In this document: one piece after another, positions 36,638-46,120 of the stretch | Numbering within the stretch: position 1 is the stretch's first letter | Layout: the number at the start of each line of letters is the position of its first letter | Origin: Agrobacterium tumefaciens | Lineage (GTDB): Bacteria; Pseudomonadota; Alphaproteobacteria; Rhizobiales; Rhizobiaceae | Direction of reading: 5' to 3' | NCBI RefSeq assembly: GCF_013337285.1 | Contig: NZ_SUPW01000008.1 | Span: forward strand, 62,001-126,000 | DNA: 64,000 nt | Notes under the pieces: generated by a model | What the model was told of the DNA's origin: nothing | Seen by the model: only the letters and a program-made list of their open reading frames with translations | Databases searched by the model: none | Program-made: the position numbers and the translations under genes

Positions 36638-38410
36638 CTAGTTGACTGGCCAGACGTAAAGCAGCATCGGAATGCTGGCAATGACGATCATGATCGACAG
36701 CGGCAGGCCAAGTCGCGGATAATCGCTGAAACGGTAACCGCCCGGACCCATGACCAGCGTATTGCATTGGTGGCCGATGGGGGTGAGGAAATCGCAGCCG
36801 GCGCCGATCGCCACCGCCATCAGAAAAGCCTCCGGCCGGAAGCCGAGCGTGGTGGCGAAACCGGCGGCGATGGGGGCCATGACCAGCACGGTGGCGGCAT
36901 TATTGAGGAAGGGCGTCACCGCCATGGCGGTCAAGAGGATCATGCCGAGTGCGGCAAACGGCGGCAAGCCCTGCGCCGCATGGCCGAGCCAGGCGGCGAT
37001 CAATTCGCTGGCGCCGCTGGTGCGAAGGCTATCGCTGACGGGAATGAGGGCGGCGAGCATGACGAGGATTGGCCCGTCGATCGATTTATAGACTTCGGCA
37101 AGCGGGATCGCGCCGACGACGATCATCAGGAAGGCGGCGGCGAAAAAGGCGACGGAGACCGGCACCAGCCCGCTGCCGGCGGCAAGCATGGCGCCAGCAA
37201 GCACGATGACCGGCAAAAGCGCGCGGCGCTGTACACCAAGCAGAATTTCCCGCTGCGCCAGGGGCAGCAGGGAGAATTCCTGCAACACCTGCGGCAGGTT
37301 CTTGCGGCTTCCCTGCAACAGAATGACGTCACCCGCCTGCAAGGTCAGGTCGGAGAGCCGCTGGCTGACCCGCTGGCCACGGCGGCTGACCGCTATCAGA
37401 TTGACGCCGCGCGTATAGGACAGCGAAAGCTCGCGCGCGGAAATGCCTGTTAGCACCGATTCATTGCTGATCACCGCTTCCATGGAGATGAGATCGGCAG
37501 ATTTCTGGCCGTTTTCCATCAGCGGTTTGCCTGATAGCAGCAACTTCGCCTGCGAGACGATACGGTCCAGCCCCTCCGGGCTGCCTTCGAGCAGAACGGT
37601 GTCGCCGGCCTTCAGCTTGACGTCGGGGAAGGGGGCGATGCGCCTCGGTCCGCGCAGGATTGTGCTGGCGATCACATCGCCATCGGCCTGTTTCAAAAGT
37701 TCGCGCAGCGGCCTGTCGGCAAAGGTGCTGTCGGCCGGCAGCGTTGCCTCCGCCGTATAGGCCGCCTGGTCGAGAGCATCTTCCACCGATGCCTGCTGAC
37801 GGTTGCGCACTGGCAGCAGCCGGTAACCAAAGGTCAGGAAGATGATGCCGATCACCGTCAGCCCGGCGCCAACGGGGGTGAAATCGAACATCGAAAAACT
37901 CTGCCCGGTCATTTCCTCGCGCAGCCTCGAAACGACGATGTTAGGCGAGGTACCGATCTGCGTCATCAGCCCGCCCAGAAGCGCGGCAAAGGCCATCGGC
38001 ATCAGGTAATAGGAGACCGGGCTGCCGGATTTGCGGGCGAACTGGAAAGCGACCGGCATCATGATGGCGAGCGCGCCGATATTCTTGATGAAGGCCGACA
38101 TGATGGCGACGACGACCATCAGAAAGGCCAGTTGCAGGCTCTTGGAATGCATTTCCGGGAAATATTTCTTGATCGTCATATCGACGACGCCCGAACGGGC
38201 CACGGCCGAACTGACGATCAGCGCACTTGCGACAATGATGACGATATCGTCGGAAAAACCGGAGAAAGCCTTGTTGAACGGCACGACGCCAACCGCCACC
38301 GCCGCCAGCAAAGCGCTGCAGGCGATGACGTCGTAACGGAACCTGTCCCAGATGAACGCGACCATCATGCCGGCGATCACGGTGAAGGCGAGGATCTGGT
38401 CGGTCGTCAT
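36638..38410 (-). CDS. SLC13/DASS-family anion transporter with two TrkA-C domains
   Basis: 590-residue permease with about 11 helices in two blocks (residues 1-190 and 400-590) separated by two cytoplasmic RCK/TrkA_C domains (about 200-290 and 300-385; ILRGPRRIAPFPDVKLKAGDTVLLEGS, GDVILLQGSRKNLPQVLQ). Signature segments are GGLMTQIGTSPNIVV in the first repeat and TPFLNNAATVLVMAPIA with DFLTPIGHQCNTLVMGPGGY in the second. Family members move sulfate, dicarboxylates or related anions, often with sodium. No cysteine-biosynthesis genes are adjacent. Substrate unknown. Confidence 0.88.
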   Translation of the reverse strand: MTTDQILAFTVIAGMMVAFIWDRFRYDVIACSALLAAVAVGVVPFNKAFSGFSDDIVIIVASALIVSSAVARSGVVDMTIKKYFPEMHSKSLQLAFLMVVVAIMSAFIKNIGALAIMMPVAFQFARKSGSPVSYYLMPMAFAALLGGLMTQIGTSPNIVVSRLREEMTGQSFSMFDFTPVGAGLTVIGIIFLTFGYRLLPVRNRQQASVEDALDQAAYTAEATLPADSTFADRPLRELLKQADGDVIASTILRGPRRIAPFPDVKLKAGDTVLLEGSPEGLDRIVSQAKLLLSGKPLMENGQKSADLISMEAVISNESVLTGISARELSLSYTRGVNLIAVSRRGQRVSQRLSDLTLQAGDVILLQGSRKNLPQVLQEFSLLPLAQREILLGVQRRALLPVIVLAGAMLAAGSGLVPVSVAFFAAAFLMIVVGAIPLAEVYKSIDGPILVMLAALIPVSDSLRTSGASELIAAWLGHAAQGLPPFAALGMILLTAMAVTPFLNNAATVLVMAPIAAGFATTLGFRPEAFLMAVAIGAGCDFLTPIGHQCNTLVMGPGGYRFSDYPRLGLPLSIMIVIASIPMLLYVWPVN

Positions 38411-38520
38411 GCTTGCTCATGCTTTCGAAGGAGAGAAATGCGCTGTCTCCGCCTCAATCGGCGGGGATGCGTTGAAACGCAAGCCCGGGTCATACGGTTC
38501 CGGGGAAGAGCCAGTCCATG

Positions 38521-38545
38521 AAAAAGGCCCGCCTTGCGGCGGGCC
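38521..38545 (-). terminator. Terminator of the terC-type gene
   Basis: On the minus strand GGCCCGCC and GGCGGGCC form an 8-bp stem with a four-base loop, followed by five Ts (38521-38525 read as A on plus). It lies 30 bases after the stop at 38576. Confidence 0.9.
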
Positions 38546-38575
38546 TCGATCAACGGTGTGACAGTTACGGCAACA

Positions 38576-39343
38576 TCAATGTCTGGTGCCCGCTGCAGCG
38601 GAAGCTGCCTTCTTGCGCTGCCTGGCGTTGCGCGCAAACATGTTGAGCACTTCCACCAGCGCTGAAAACGCCATGGCGGCATAGACGTAGCCCTTGGGAA
38701 CATGGAAGCCCATGCCTTCGGCAATCAGCGTCGTGCCGATCATCATCAGGAAGGCGAGCGCCAGCATGACGACGGTGGGGTTGCGCTCGATGAAGTTGGC
38801 AAGCGGGGTCGCGGCCAGAAGCATCACGGCGACGGCGAAGATGACAGCGACGATCATGATCGGCAGATGCGGCGTCATGCCGACGGCGGTGATGATGCTG
38901 TCCACCGAGAAGACGAGGTCGAGCAGCAGGATCTGGCCGATGGCCGCGCCGAAATTCATCGCCACAGGGCCGCCAACCATGTCTTCCTTGTGATCTTCGG
39001 GGTCGACGCTGTGGTGAATTTCCTTGGTGGCCTTCCACATCAGGAAGAGACCACCGGCGATCAGGATCATGTCCTTCCACGAGAAGGGATGGCCAAAGAC
39101 TTCAAACACCGGCGTGGTGAGCTGCACGATCCAGGCGACGGTGCCAAGCAGGCCGAGGCGCATGACGAGCGCAAGGCCGATGCCGATCTTGCGGGCTTTT
39201 TCGCGCTGTTCGGGGGGAAGCTTGTTGGTCAGGATCGAGATGAAGATCAGGTTGTCGATACCGAGCACGACCTCCATGACGATCAGCGTAACGAGCGCCA
39301 CCCAGGCGGCGGGATCGGACAGAAGCGGGAGAACGGACTCCAT
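38576..39343 (-). CDS. TerC-family integral membrane protein
   Basis: 255-residue protein with about seven helices. The TerC signature acidic residues lie in [15 protein letters not shown] and [17 protein letters not shown]. The basic tail is [17 protein letters not shown]. Related proteins (TerC, YgdQ, Alx) are linked to tellurite resistance and manganese export. The link to manganese would fit the sit importer elsewhere in the window but is not shown by position. It is probably monocistronic, with its own terminator. Confidence 0.9.
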   Translation of the reverse strand: MESVLPLLSDPAAWVALVTLIVMEVVLGIDNLIFISILTNKLPPEQREKARKIGIGLALVMRLGLLGTVAWIVQLTTPVFEVFGHPFSWKDMILIAGGLFLMWKATKEIHHSVDPEDHKEDMVGGPVAMNFGAAIGQILLLDLVFSVDSIITAVGMTPHLPIMIVAVIFAVAVMLLAATPLANFIERNPTVVMLALAFLMMIGTTLIAEGMGFHVPKGYVYAAMAFSALVEVLNMFARNARQRKKAASAAAGTRH

Positions 39344-39524
39344 CAGGCAAATTTTCCTTTCAGCAACAAGGCCACCCGAACATTCGGTGGATGAGATTTA
39401 TAGCGCATGACGCGAGAAACAAGCGGCTAATGGCTGTGATGAGCCGGATTTCACCGAAATTTCACGCAAAAGGCGCATTGGCGCCGTGCCGTTGCCGGTC
39501 CGCTCACCTCGTTGCTGAATGAAC

Positions 39525-40211
39525 TCAGGCCTTGTCGGTTCCGTAAGCCGCCATGAATACGTTGATGGCGCTGGCGATCACCCGGTTCAGTTCTTCTTCC
39601 GGCACCGGGCCGTCCAGTTCCCCAAACAGGCGCAGTTTGAAGAAGGTGCCGGTGGCGAGTTCGATATATTGCCGGGCAGCCAGTTCGGGGTCATCCACCT
39701 TCAGATGGCCGATTTCGACCTGATGTTCGATGAAATCCAGAAGCACCGTGCGCACATTGTTGGGCGCGGAGAGGAAAAAGCGCTGCGCCAGCTTCGGCAT
39801 GCGGTCGAGAACGCCGATCACCGAACGCATGGCGGGGATCATGTCGGAACAGATCATCTTGTTGGCAAAGGCCTTGCCGAATTGTTCCAGCCCCTCGCGC
39901 ACCTCTTCGGTGCCCTCAAGAATATGGCGCATGGAGATGGCAAATTCGTTGCGGTGATGGTCGACAAGCGCAACGAACAAATCTTCCTTGTTGGAAAAAT
40001 AGACGTATATGGTTCCCTTGGAGACACCCGCTTCCCGGGTGATGTCGTTCATGCTGGCGGCGTCGAAACCCTTGCGTTTGAACACGCGCCAGGCCCCCGC
40101 GAGAATTTGTTCGCGTTTGGCCGGGTCTTCCCCTGCCGCAAACCGACCCGCCGCATTCCCCGCGCAGCACGTTTCCAACTCCAGCTCCGTATCCATGTCT
40201 TCCCCTGCCAT
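39525..40211 (-). CDS. TetR-family repressor of the EmrAB-type efflux genes
   Basis: 228-residue regulator with an N-terminal TetR HTH at about residues 32-80 (ILAGAWRVFKRKGFDAASMNDITREAGVSKGTIYVYFSNKEDLF) and a C-terminal TetR_C domain containing the ligand pocket (VRTVLLDFIEHQVEIGHL). GGAGG precedes the ATG. It is divergent from the membrane-fusion protein gene. Two TCGAACC-N4-GGTTC dyads lie in the gap, so it very likely represses itself and the pump until a toxic ligand binds. Confidence 0.92.
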   Translation of the reverse strand: MAGEDMDTELELETCCAGNAAGRFAAGEDPAKREQILAGAWRVFKRKGFDAASMNDITREAGVSKGTIYVYFSNKEDLFVALVDHHRNEFAISMRHILEGTEEVREGLEQFGKAFANKMICSDMIPAMRSVIGVLDRMPKLAQRFFLSAPNNVRTVLLDFIEHQVEIGHLKVDDPELAARQYIELATGTFFKLRLFGELDGPVPEEELNRVIASAINVFMAAYGTDKA

Positions 40212-40260
40212 CGCTCCCGCCTCCTAGTACCACAATGGCGTAAAAAAAATTAACCAGACG

Positions 40261-40278
40261 TCGAACCAATCGGTTCGA
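40261..40278. promoter_or_regulatory. TetR operator 1 (perfect dyad)
   Basis: TCGAACCAATCGGTTCGA: perfect 7-bp arms with a 4-bp spacer, 50 bp upstream of the repressor start. Confidence 0.75.
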
Positions 40279-40315
40279 TAGCACTTGATATGTGTCAGGA
40301 AAGAGATTATGTCAA

Positions 40316-40333
40316 TCGAACCGAACGGTTCAG
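40316..40333. promoter_or_regulatory. TetR operator 2 (imperfect dyad)
   Basis: TCGAACCGAACGGTTCAG shares the arm TCGAACC and the 4-bp spacing with operator 1, centre to centre 55 bp apart. It lies on the efflux side of the divergent promoter, 38 bp before the ATG at 40371. Confidence 0.65.
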
Positions 40334-40370
40334 TTCGAAAATTTTTCTTCAATTATCACGGTATACTCTC

Positions 40371-41573
40371 ATGTCGGCCCAGAAGAATAGCGCGGTTCGC
40401 GCCGTCAACGATGCGGAAGAGGCGGACATCTCCGCCAAGGCCGAGACCTCTCCGGCAAAGCCGGCAGACGCCCCACCGCAACAGCCGCCCCAGGTAACCG
40501 CCGCACCGAAGCAGAAGAAGCGTTCGAAGCTTCTTCCTGTCATCGCCATCGCTGCTCTCGCCGGTGCCGGCTGGTACGGTTACAACTGGTGGATCGATGG
40601 CCGTTTCATGGTCTCGACTGATGATGCCTATATAGAAGGTGACATCGCCGTCATCGCGCCCAAGGTGTCGGGTTACGTTGCCAAGGTCAATGTGGTCGAA
40701 AACCAGGAAGTCAAGGCGGGCGATCCGCTTGTGACACTCGACGATGGCGACTACCGCATCGCGCTCGATCAGGCCGAGGCGCAGATCCGCACCGAGGAAC
40801 TGTCGCTGAAGCGTATCGATGCGCAGATCATCGGCGGCGAAGCCTCGCAGGAACAGGCCGTTGCCCAGAAGGGTGCGCTGGATGCCGCCCTTCGCGGTGC
40901 CGAAATCACCCAGAAGCGCGCCAGCGAATTGCAGGCGAAGGACGTCGGCACCGTTGCCGCTTCCGACAATGCGCAGGTCGCACTTGATCAGGCACGAGCG
41001 AATGTCGTGGCCGGCGACGCGGCGATTTCGTCGGCAAAAGCCAATGTCGAACTTCTGCGCGCCCAGCGCGAGGAGGCCGAAAGCACCATCCGCTCGCTTG
41101 AACTTTCCCGTGACAAGGCCGCTCGCGACCTGTCCTTCACCGTGCTGAAGGCGCCTTATGACGGCGTCATCGGCAATCTGGCGGTGCAGACCGGCGACCT
41201 CGTCTCGGTGGGCAAGCGTCTGGCGTCGCTGGTGCCGATGAACGAGCTTTATATCGATGCCAATTTCAAGGAAACGCAGCTGGCCAGCGTGGTGCCCGGC
41301 TCGAAGGTGCGCGTCCATGTCGATGCCTTTGACGATGCGACCATTGAAGGCACGGTGCAGTCGATCTCGCCCGGTTCTGGCTCGGTCTTCTCGATGCTGC
41401 CGCCGGAAAATGCCACGGGCAACTTCACCAAGGTCATCCAGCGCGTGCCGGTGCGGATCGTCTTCTCGAAGGACGATCTTGCCAGGCACAATCTGCGTGC
41501 GGGCCTGAGCGTCGTCGTTGATGTCGACACGCGCACGGCGCCTGAAAATACGAAAACGGCGCAAGCCAAGTAA
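40371..41573 (+). CDS. HlyD/EmrA-type membrane fusion protein
   Basis: 400-residue periplasmic adaptor of a multidrug efflux system. It has a cytoplasmic Pro/Ala/Lys-rich N-terminus of about 50 residues, one membrane anchor (LLPVIAIAALAGAGWYGYNWW), a biotinyl-lipoyl-like half (VSTDDAYIEGDIAVIAPKVSGYVAKV), an alpha-helical hairpin and a second lipoyl half (VLKAPYDGVIGNLAVQTGDLVSVG). The N-terminal start is taken at ATG 40371; an open-frame ATG at 40290 would overlap operator 2. It is followed 21 bp later by the EmrB-like pump. Confidence 0.93.
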   Translation: MSAQKNSAVRAVNDAEEADISAKAETSPAKPADAPPQQPPQVTAAPKQKKRSKLLPVIAIAALAGAGWYGYNWWIDGRFMVSTDDAYIEGDIAVIAPKVSGYVAKVNVVENQEVKAGDPLVTLDDGDYRIALDQAEAQIRTEELSLKRIDAQIIGGEASQEQAVAQKGALDAALRGAEITQKRASELQAKDVGTVAASDNAQVALDQARANVVAGDAAISSAKANVELLRAQREEAESTIRSLELSRDKAARDLSFTVLKAPYDGVIGNLAVQTGDLVSVGKRLASLVPMNELYIDANFKETQLASVVPGSKVRVHVDAFDDATIEGTVQSISPGSGSVFSMLPPENATGNFTKVIQRVPVRIVFSKDDLARHNLRAGLSVVVDVDTRTAPENTKTAQAK

Positions 41574-41594
41574 AGCGTCGTCGAGGGCAAGATC

Positions 41595-43178
41595 ATGGCG
41601 GCTACGGTTGTCGGTACGGGCGGGGCATCTGTCCCCGTCGATCCTCCGATGGACAGGCGCAGGCTCATCGCGTTTTTCGCGATGGTCTTCGGCATGTTCA
41701 TGTCCATTCTCGATATTCAGATCGTTTCCGCCTCGCTGGCGGAAATTCAGGCCGGCCTCGGTGCGGGCTCAGATGAGATCGCCTGGGTGCAGACCTCCTA
41801 TCTGATCGCCGAAGTCATCATGATTCCGCTGTCGGGCACGCTGGCGCGCATCCTGTCCACGCGCGTGCTCTTCGCCACCTGTGCGGCGGGCTTTACGATT
41901 TCGAGCGCGCTCTGCGCCACCGCCACCAATATCGACCAGATGATCGTCTATCGGGCGATACAGGGCTTTATCGGCGGCGGCATGATCCCCTCCGTCTTCG
42001 CGGCCGCCTTCACGATCTTCCCGCCGTCGAAGCGCTCCGTCGTCTCGCCGATCATCGGTCTGGTCGCCACGCTTGCGCCGACCATCGGCCCGACGGTCGG
42101 CGGTTATCTCTCCAATGCCTTTTCCTGGCACTGGCTGTTCCTCGTCAACATCATTCCCGGCATCATCGTCACCATCCTGACCTGGAGCCTGATCGATTTC
42201 GACAAGCCGGAACACTCGCTCTGGAAGAAGTTCGACTGGTGGGGGCTGATCTCCATGGGGGTCTTCCTCGGCTCGCTGGAATATGTGCTGGAAGAGGGCA
42301 ACAACAAGGACTGGTTCAACGATGAACGTATCGTCATTGGATCCGTCGCCATGGTCATCGGTGCGGTGGTGTTCTTCTGGCGCGCCTTCAAGGTGGAATT
42401 CCCGGTCGTCGATATCCGCGCCTTCGCCGACCGAAACTTCTCCATCGGCTCGCTGTTTTCCTTCGTCATGGGCATCGGGCTTTACGGGCTGACCTATCTC
42501 TACCCGCTCTATCTCGGTCGGGTGAGGGGATATGATGCGCTGATGATCGGCGAGACCATGTTCGTCTCCGGCCTTGCCATGTTCTTCACCGCGCCGATCG
42601 CCGGCAAGGTCTCCACCAAGCTCGACCCGCGGGCAATGATGGCCATCGGCTTCATCAGCTTCGGCTGCGGTACGTGGATCATGACCTATGTGACGACCGA
42701 CTGGGACTTCTATGAATTGCTGATCCCGCAGATCCTGCGCGGTTTCGGGCTGATGATGTGCATGGTGCCGATCAACAACATCGCGCTCGGCACGCTGCCG
42801 CCTGCCCGCATCCGCAATGCGTCGGGCCTGTTCAACCTCACCCGTAACCTTGGCGGTGCGGTTGGCCTTGCCGTCATCAACACCATGCTGTCGCAGCGCA
42901 CCGACGATCATTATGTGCGGCTGGCGGAACATATCAGCTACTCCAATCCGCAGGCGCTGGAGTGGCTGAACAATGTCGGTGCAAACTATGATTCCTACGG
43001 GCTGGACGGCGCATCCGTCGCGATCAAGAAACTGGTCGGCATGGTCTCGCAGCAGGCATGGATCCTGGCCTTCGCGGATGTGTTTTTCGCGCTGACGCTT
43101 TTGTTCGGCAGCCTGATCTTCATGACGATCCTGATCCAGAAACCCAAGGCAGCGCCGCCGCCAGACGCGGCGCACTAA
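41595..43178 (+). CDS. EmrB/QacA-type MFS drug transporter (DHA2, 14 helices)
   Basis: 527-residue major facilitator with the DHA2 motif pattern (FGMFMSILDIQIVSASLAEI; GAGSDEIAWVQTSYLIAEVIMIPLSG; LVATLAPTIGPTVGGYLS). It probably works with the fusion protein upstream and an outer-membrane channel to expel lipophilic drugs using the proton gradient. GAGGGCAAGATC precedes the ATG. The operon ends at a strong terminator at 43208. Confidence 0.93.
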   Translation: MAATVVGTGGASVPVDPPMDRRRLIAFFAMVFGMFMSILDIQIVSASLAEIQAGLGAGSDEIAWVQTSYLIAEVIMIPLSGTLARILSTRVLFATCAAGFTISSALCATATNIDQMIVYRAIQGFIGGGMIPSVFAAAFTIFPPSKRSVVSPIIGLVATLAPTIGPTVGGYLSNAFSWHWLFLVNIIPGIIVTILTWSLIDFDKPEHSLWKKFDWWGLISMGVFLGSLEYVLEEGNNKDWFNDERIVIGSVAMVIGAVVFFWRAFKVEFPVVDIRAFADRNFSIGSLFSFVMGIGLYGLTYLYPLYLGRVRGYDALMIGETMFVSGLAMFFTAPIAGKVSTKLDPRAMMAIGFISFGCGTWIMTYVTTDWDFYELLIPQILRGFGLMMCMVPINNIALGTLPPARIRNASGLFNLTRNLGGAVGLAVINTMLSQRTDDHYVRLAEHISYSNPQALEWLNNVGANYDSYGLDGASVAIKKLVGMVSQQAWILAFADVFFALTLLFGSLIFMTILIQKPKAAPPPDAAH

Positions 43179-43207
43179 AAAAATCCCCTCCCATCCACCG
43201 CAGAGCT

Positions 43208-43238
43208 GGGGCCGTCGAAAATGACGGCCCCTTTTTTT
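43208..43238 (+). terminator. Terminator of the efflux operon
   Basis: GGGGCCGTC (43208-43216) pairs with GACGGCCCC (43223-43231) around GAAAAT, followed by seven Ts. Confidence 0.93.
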
Positions 43239-43275
43239 GCCTGCTGGCTCAGTGGGGCGAGCGGTCGCCGCTTGT

Positions 43276-43397
43276 TTCTTCTCCCCGAGGGGGAGAAGTC
43301 CGCAGCAGCGGGATGAGGGGGCAAGGGTACTGTCAATCGCGAACGTTGCCCCCTCATCCGACCCTTCGGGCCACCTTCTCCCCCTCGGGGAGAAGAA
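43276..43397. repeat. RIME-like palindromic intergenic element, copy 2
   Basis: Same ends and inner blocks as the copy at 2797-2918 and in the same orientation, differing by a few bases. It lies between the efflux operon and the LacI regulator. Confidence 0.85.
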
Positions 43398-43454
43398 ATG
43401 CGCGGCACCGTTTTGCGAAGAGCCACTCAACCCGATACCGCCTTTCGACGAAAT

Positions 43455-43472
43455 ATGAGGTACGTACATCAT
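43455..43472. promoter_or_regulatory. LacI-type operator upstream of the regulator
   Basis: ATGAGGTACGTACATCAT is an 18-bp palindrome with one mismatched pair, centred on CG as is common for LacI-family sites. It is 55 bp upstream of the LacI-family start at 43527. Confidence 0.65.
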
Positions 43473-43526
43473 TTTTCGGTTTACCTCGACCCCAAAGCTG
43501 GATATTCAAAGGCGAGGGGAGGAGCC

Positions 43527-44549
43527 ATGAAGCCGACAGTTCATGATATTGCCGAGCGCGCGGGCGTCAGTCTCGCCACCATCGACCGGGTGCTGAACAT
43601 GCGTCCGGGCGTTCATGCCGCCACCCGCGCCCGCGTGGAGGCGGCGATTGCCGAGCTTGGTTATGTGCGCGATATCGCCGCCGCCAATCTGGCCAAGGGC
43701 CGTAATTATTCGCTGGTCTTCATCCTGCCGGGCAATGACAATTCCTTCATGGCGACGCTGAGGGCCGAGGTGCGGGCTGCCGCCTCCCGCTCCCATCTGG
43801 AGCGCACGGCGATCCGCATCATAGAGGTGCCGCCCTTTAATGCCGCAGCACTGACCGAGGCCCTGGAAGTGGCGCGACGGGAAAAGCCGTCGGGTGTGGC
43901 TTTCGTCGCCACCGATTCGCAAGATGTGGCGGAAGCCGCCGACCGGCTGGCGGAAGACGGCATCGCCACGGTGACGCTGGTTTCCGATCTTTCCGGCTCG
44001 CGCCGCGACCACTATGCCGGTGTCGACAATGCCGCGGCGGGACGCACGGCGGCGAGCCTGATGGGACGTTTCCTCTCCAGCCGTGGCGGCGATATCGCTG
44101 TTGTCGCCGGTTCCATGCTGGTGCGCGACCATCGCGAACGTCTGGAAGGTTTTCGCGCCGTCATCGAAGCCGAATTTCCGCAATTGCGGCTTCTGCCGGT
44201 GCTGGAGGGCAAGGATGATCCGGCAACCGTCGAGGCGCTGGTCGCCGGAGCGCTCGGCAATGCTGCGCTGTCAGGCATCTACAGTCTCGGCGCCGGCAAT
44301 CGCGGCCTCATCCGGGCGCTCAGAGCTTTGGATGGCGAAAGGCCGCTGTCTGTCATCGCCCACGAACTGACGGAAAACACCGCCAATGCGCTGCGGGAAG
44401 GCGTGCTCGACGCCGTGCTCAACCAGGATGCCGGTCATGAGGTGCGCAGCGCGATGCGCGTATTGAAGGCCCGCGCCGATGGCCAGCCGGTCATCGCCGC
44501 GCAGGAACGTATCCGTATCGACATATTCCTCAGGGACAATCTGCCCTGA
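43527..44549 (+). CDS. LacI-family transcriptional regulator, probably of xylose genes
   Basis: 340-residue regulator. The N-terminal HTH (TVHDIAERAGVSLATIDRVLNMRPGVHAATRARV) includes the hinge region GYVRDIAAANLAKG, and the periplasmic-binding-like effector domain follows (SLVFILPGNDNSFM; GVAFVATDSQDVAEAADRL; YAGVDNAAAGRTAASLMGRF). GGGGAGGAG precedes the ATG; the frame is open further upstream into the repeat. It is 105 bp upstream of xylB, so xylose or xylulose control is likely. The palindrome at 43455 is a candidate autoregulatory site. Confidence 0.92.
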   Translation: MKPTVHDIAERAGVSLATIDRVLNMRPGVHAATRARVEAAIAELGYVRDIAAANLAKGRNYSLVFILPGNDNSFMATLRAEVRAAASRSHLERTAIRIIEVPPFNAAALTEALEVARREKPSGVAFVATDSQDVAEAADRLAEDGIATVTLVSDLSGSRRDHYAGVDNAAAGRTAASLMGRFLSSRGGDIAVVAGSMLVRDHRERLEGFRAVIEAEFPQLRLLPVLEGKDDPATVEALVAGALGNAALSGIYSLGAGNRGLIRALRALDGERPLSVIAHELTENTANALREGVLDAVLNQDAGHEVRSAMRVLKARADGQPVIAAQERIRIDIFLRDNLP

Positions 44550-44654
44550 CGAGAGCATTTCCAGGAAAAGTGGCCGCCGGTTTTCCGTCCGGAAATGCGG
44601 TAACTTTTAAAAAACGCTGAAAGTGGCGCATGGAGCGCCGGAATGGAGAAATAC

Positions 44655-46109
44655 ATGTATCTCGGTCTCGATCTTGGCACTTCAGGCATCAAAGCCCTGC
44701 TGATGGATGGCGATCAGAAGATTGTCGGTTCGGCCAATGGTTCGCTGGAGGTTTCGCGTCCGCATCATGGCTGGTCGGAACAGGATCCGGCCGACTGGAT
44801 CGCCGCCGCGAAAACCGCCGTCGCCGGCCTGAAGCAGAAATTCCCGAAGGAGCTTGCCGCGGTGAAGGGCATCGGCCTTTCCGGCCAGATGCACGGCGCG
44901 ACGCTTGTGGATGCGGCCGGCAAGGTGCTGCGCCCCTGCATTCTGTGGAACGACACGCGTTCCCATGCCGAGGCTGCCGCACTGGACGCCGATCCACGTT
45001 TCCGCAAGATAACAGGCAATATCGTCTTCCCTGGCTTCACCGCGCCAAAGCTTGCGTGGGTGGCGAAGAACGAGCCTGAAATCTTCGCGAAAGTGGCGAA
45101 GGTGCTGCTGCCGAAGGATTATCTCCGTCTGTGGCTGACGGGCGAATATATCTCGGAAATGTCCGACTCCGCCGGCACCTCGTGGCTGGATACCGGTGCA
45201 CGTAAATGGTCTTCCGAACTTCTCGCCGCCACCGGCCTTGATGAAAAACACATGCCGTCGCTGGTGGAAGGTACGGATGAGGCGGGCGTGCTTCGCTCTG
45301 AACTTGCTGCTGAATGGGGCATTTCCGGCCGCACCGTGGTAGCCGGTGGCGCGGGTGACAATGCCGCTTCCGCCTGCGGCATGGGCACGGTGAAGGAAGG
45401 CCATGCTTTCGTCTCGCTCGGCACATCAGGCGTGCTCTTCGCCGCCAACGCCTCCTATCTGCCGAAGCCGGAAAGCGCCGTGCATGCCTTCTGCCATGCG
45501 CTGCCCAACACCTGGCACCAGATGGGCGTCATCCTCTCCGCCACCGATGCGCTGAACTGGTATTCGCGCCTCACCGGGCAATCCGCCGCCGATCTGACCA
45601 GCGAACTGGGAGAGGCGCTGCTTGCGCCGACCGGCGTTACCTTCGCGCCTTATCTCTCCGGCGAGCGCACGCCGCATAATGACGCGGCCATTCGCGGCTC
45701 CTTCATAGGTCTTTCGCATGAAAGCGACCGTAAGGCGCTGACTCAAGGTGTGCTGGAAGGCGTGACCTTTGCCATCCGCGACAACCTCGAAGCGCTGAAA
45801 TCTGCCGGCACCTCGATTTCGCGGGTTACCGCCATCGGCGGCGGTTCGCGTTCGGCCTATTGGCTGGCGTCGATCGCTACCTCGCTCGGTGTGCCGGTGG
45901 ATATTCCGGCGGAAGGTGATTTCGGTGCGGCCTTCGGTGCTGCCCGTCTTGGTCTCATTGCTGCGACCGGGGCCGACCCGGTTGCCGTTTGCTCACAGCC
46001 GGAGACGGCGCGGACGATTGAGCCGGTGGCTGATCTGGCTGGGGCCTATGAGGAGGCTTATCGGCGGTATCACGCGCTTTATCCGGCTATTCGGGCGCTT
46101 TCGCATTGA
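44655..46109 (+). CDS. xylB: Xylulokinase
   Basis: 484-residue FGGY-family kinase, the same length as E. coli XylB, phosphorylating D-xylulose. It shows the N-terminal phosphate loop DLGTSGIKALL, IGLSGQMHGATLVD, the substrate region VAGGAGDNAASACGMG, LGTSGVLF and TAIGGGSRSAYWLASIA. The start is placed at ATG 44655, preceded by GGAGAAATAC, rather than at ATG 44643. It is followed by a large palindrome and then xylA on the same strand. Confidence 0.95.
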   Translation: MYLGLDLGTSGIKALLMDGDQKIVGSANGSLEVSRPHHGWSEQDPADWIAAAKTAVAGLKQKFPKELAAVKGIGLSGQMHGATLVDAAGKVLRPCILWNDTRSHAEAAALDADPRFRKITGNIVFPGFTAPKLAWVAKNEPEIFAKVAKVLLPKDYLRLWLTGEYISEMSDSAGTSWLDTGARKWSSELLAATGLDEKHMPSLVEGTDEAGVLRSELAAEWGISGRTVVAGGAGDNAASACGMGTVKEGHAFVSLGTSGVLFAANASYLPKPESAVHAFCHALPNTWHQMGVILSATDALNWYSRLTGQSAADLTSELGEALLAPTGVTFAPYLSGERTPHNDAAIRGSFIGLSHESDRKALTQGVLEGVTFAIRDNLEALKSAGTSISRVTAIGGGSRSAYWLASIATSLGVPVDIPAEGDFGAAFGAARLGLIAATGADPVAVCSQPETARTIEPVADLAGAYEEAYRRYHALYPAIRALSH

Positions 46110-46120
46110 GGCTTCGAGTT

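Noticed and set aside
36542-37453. 303-residue plus-strand ORF opposite the SLC13 transporter
   Set aside because: Composition is an antisense shadow of the membrane protein; no family features.
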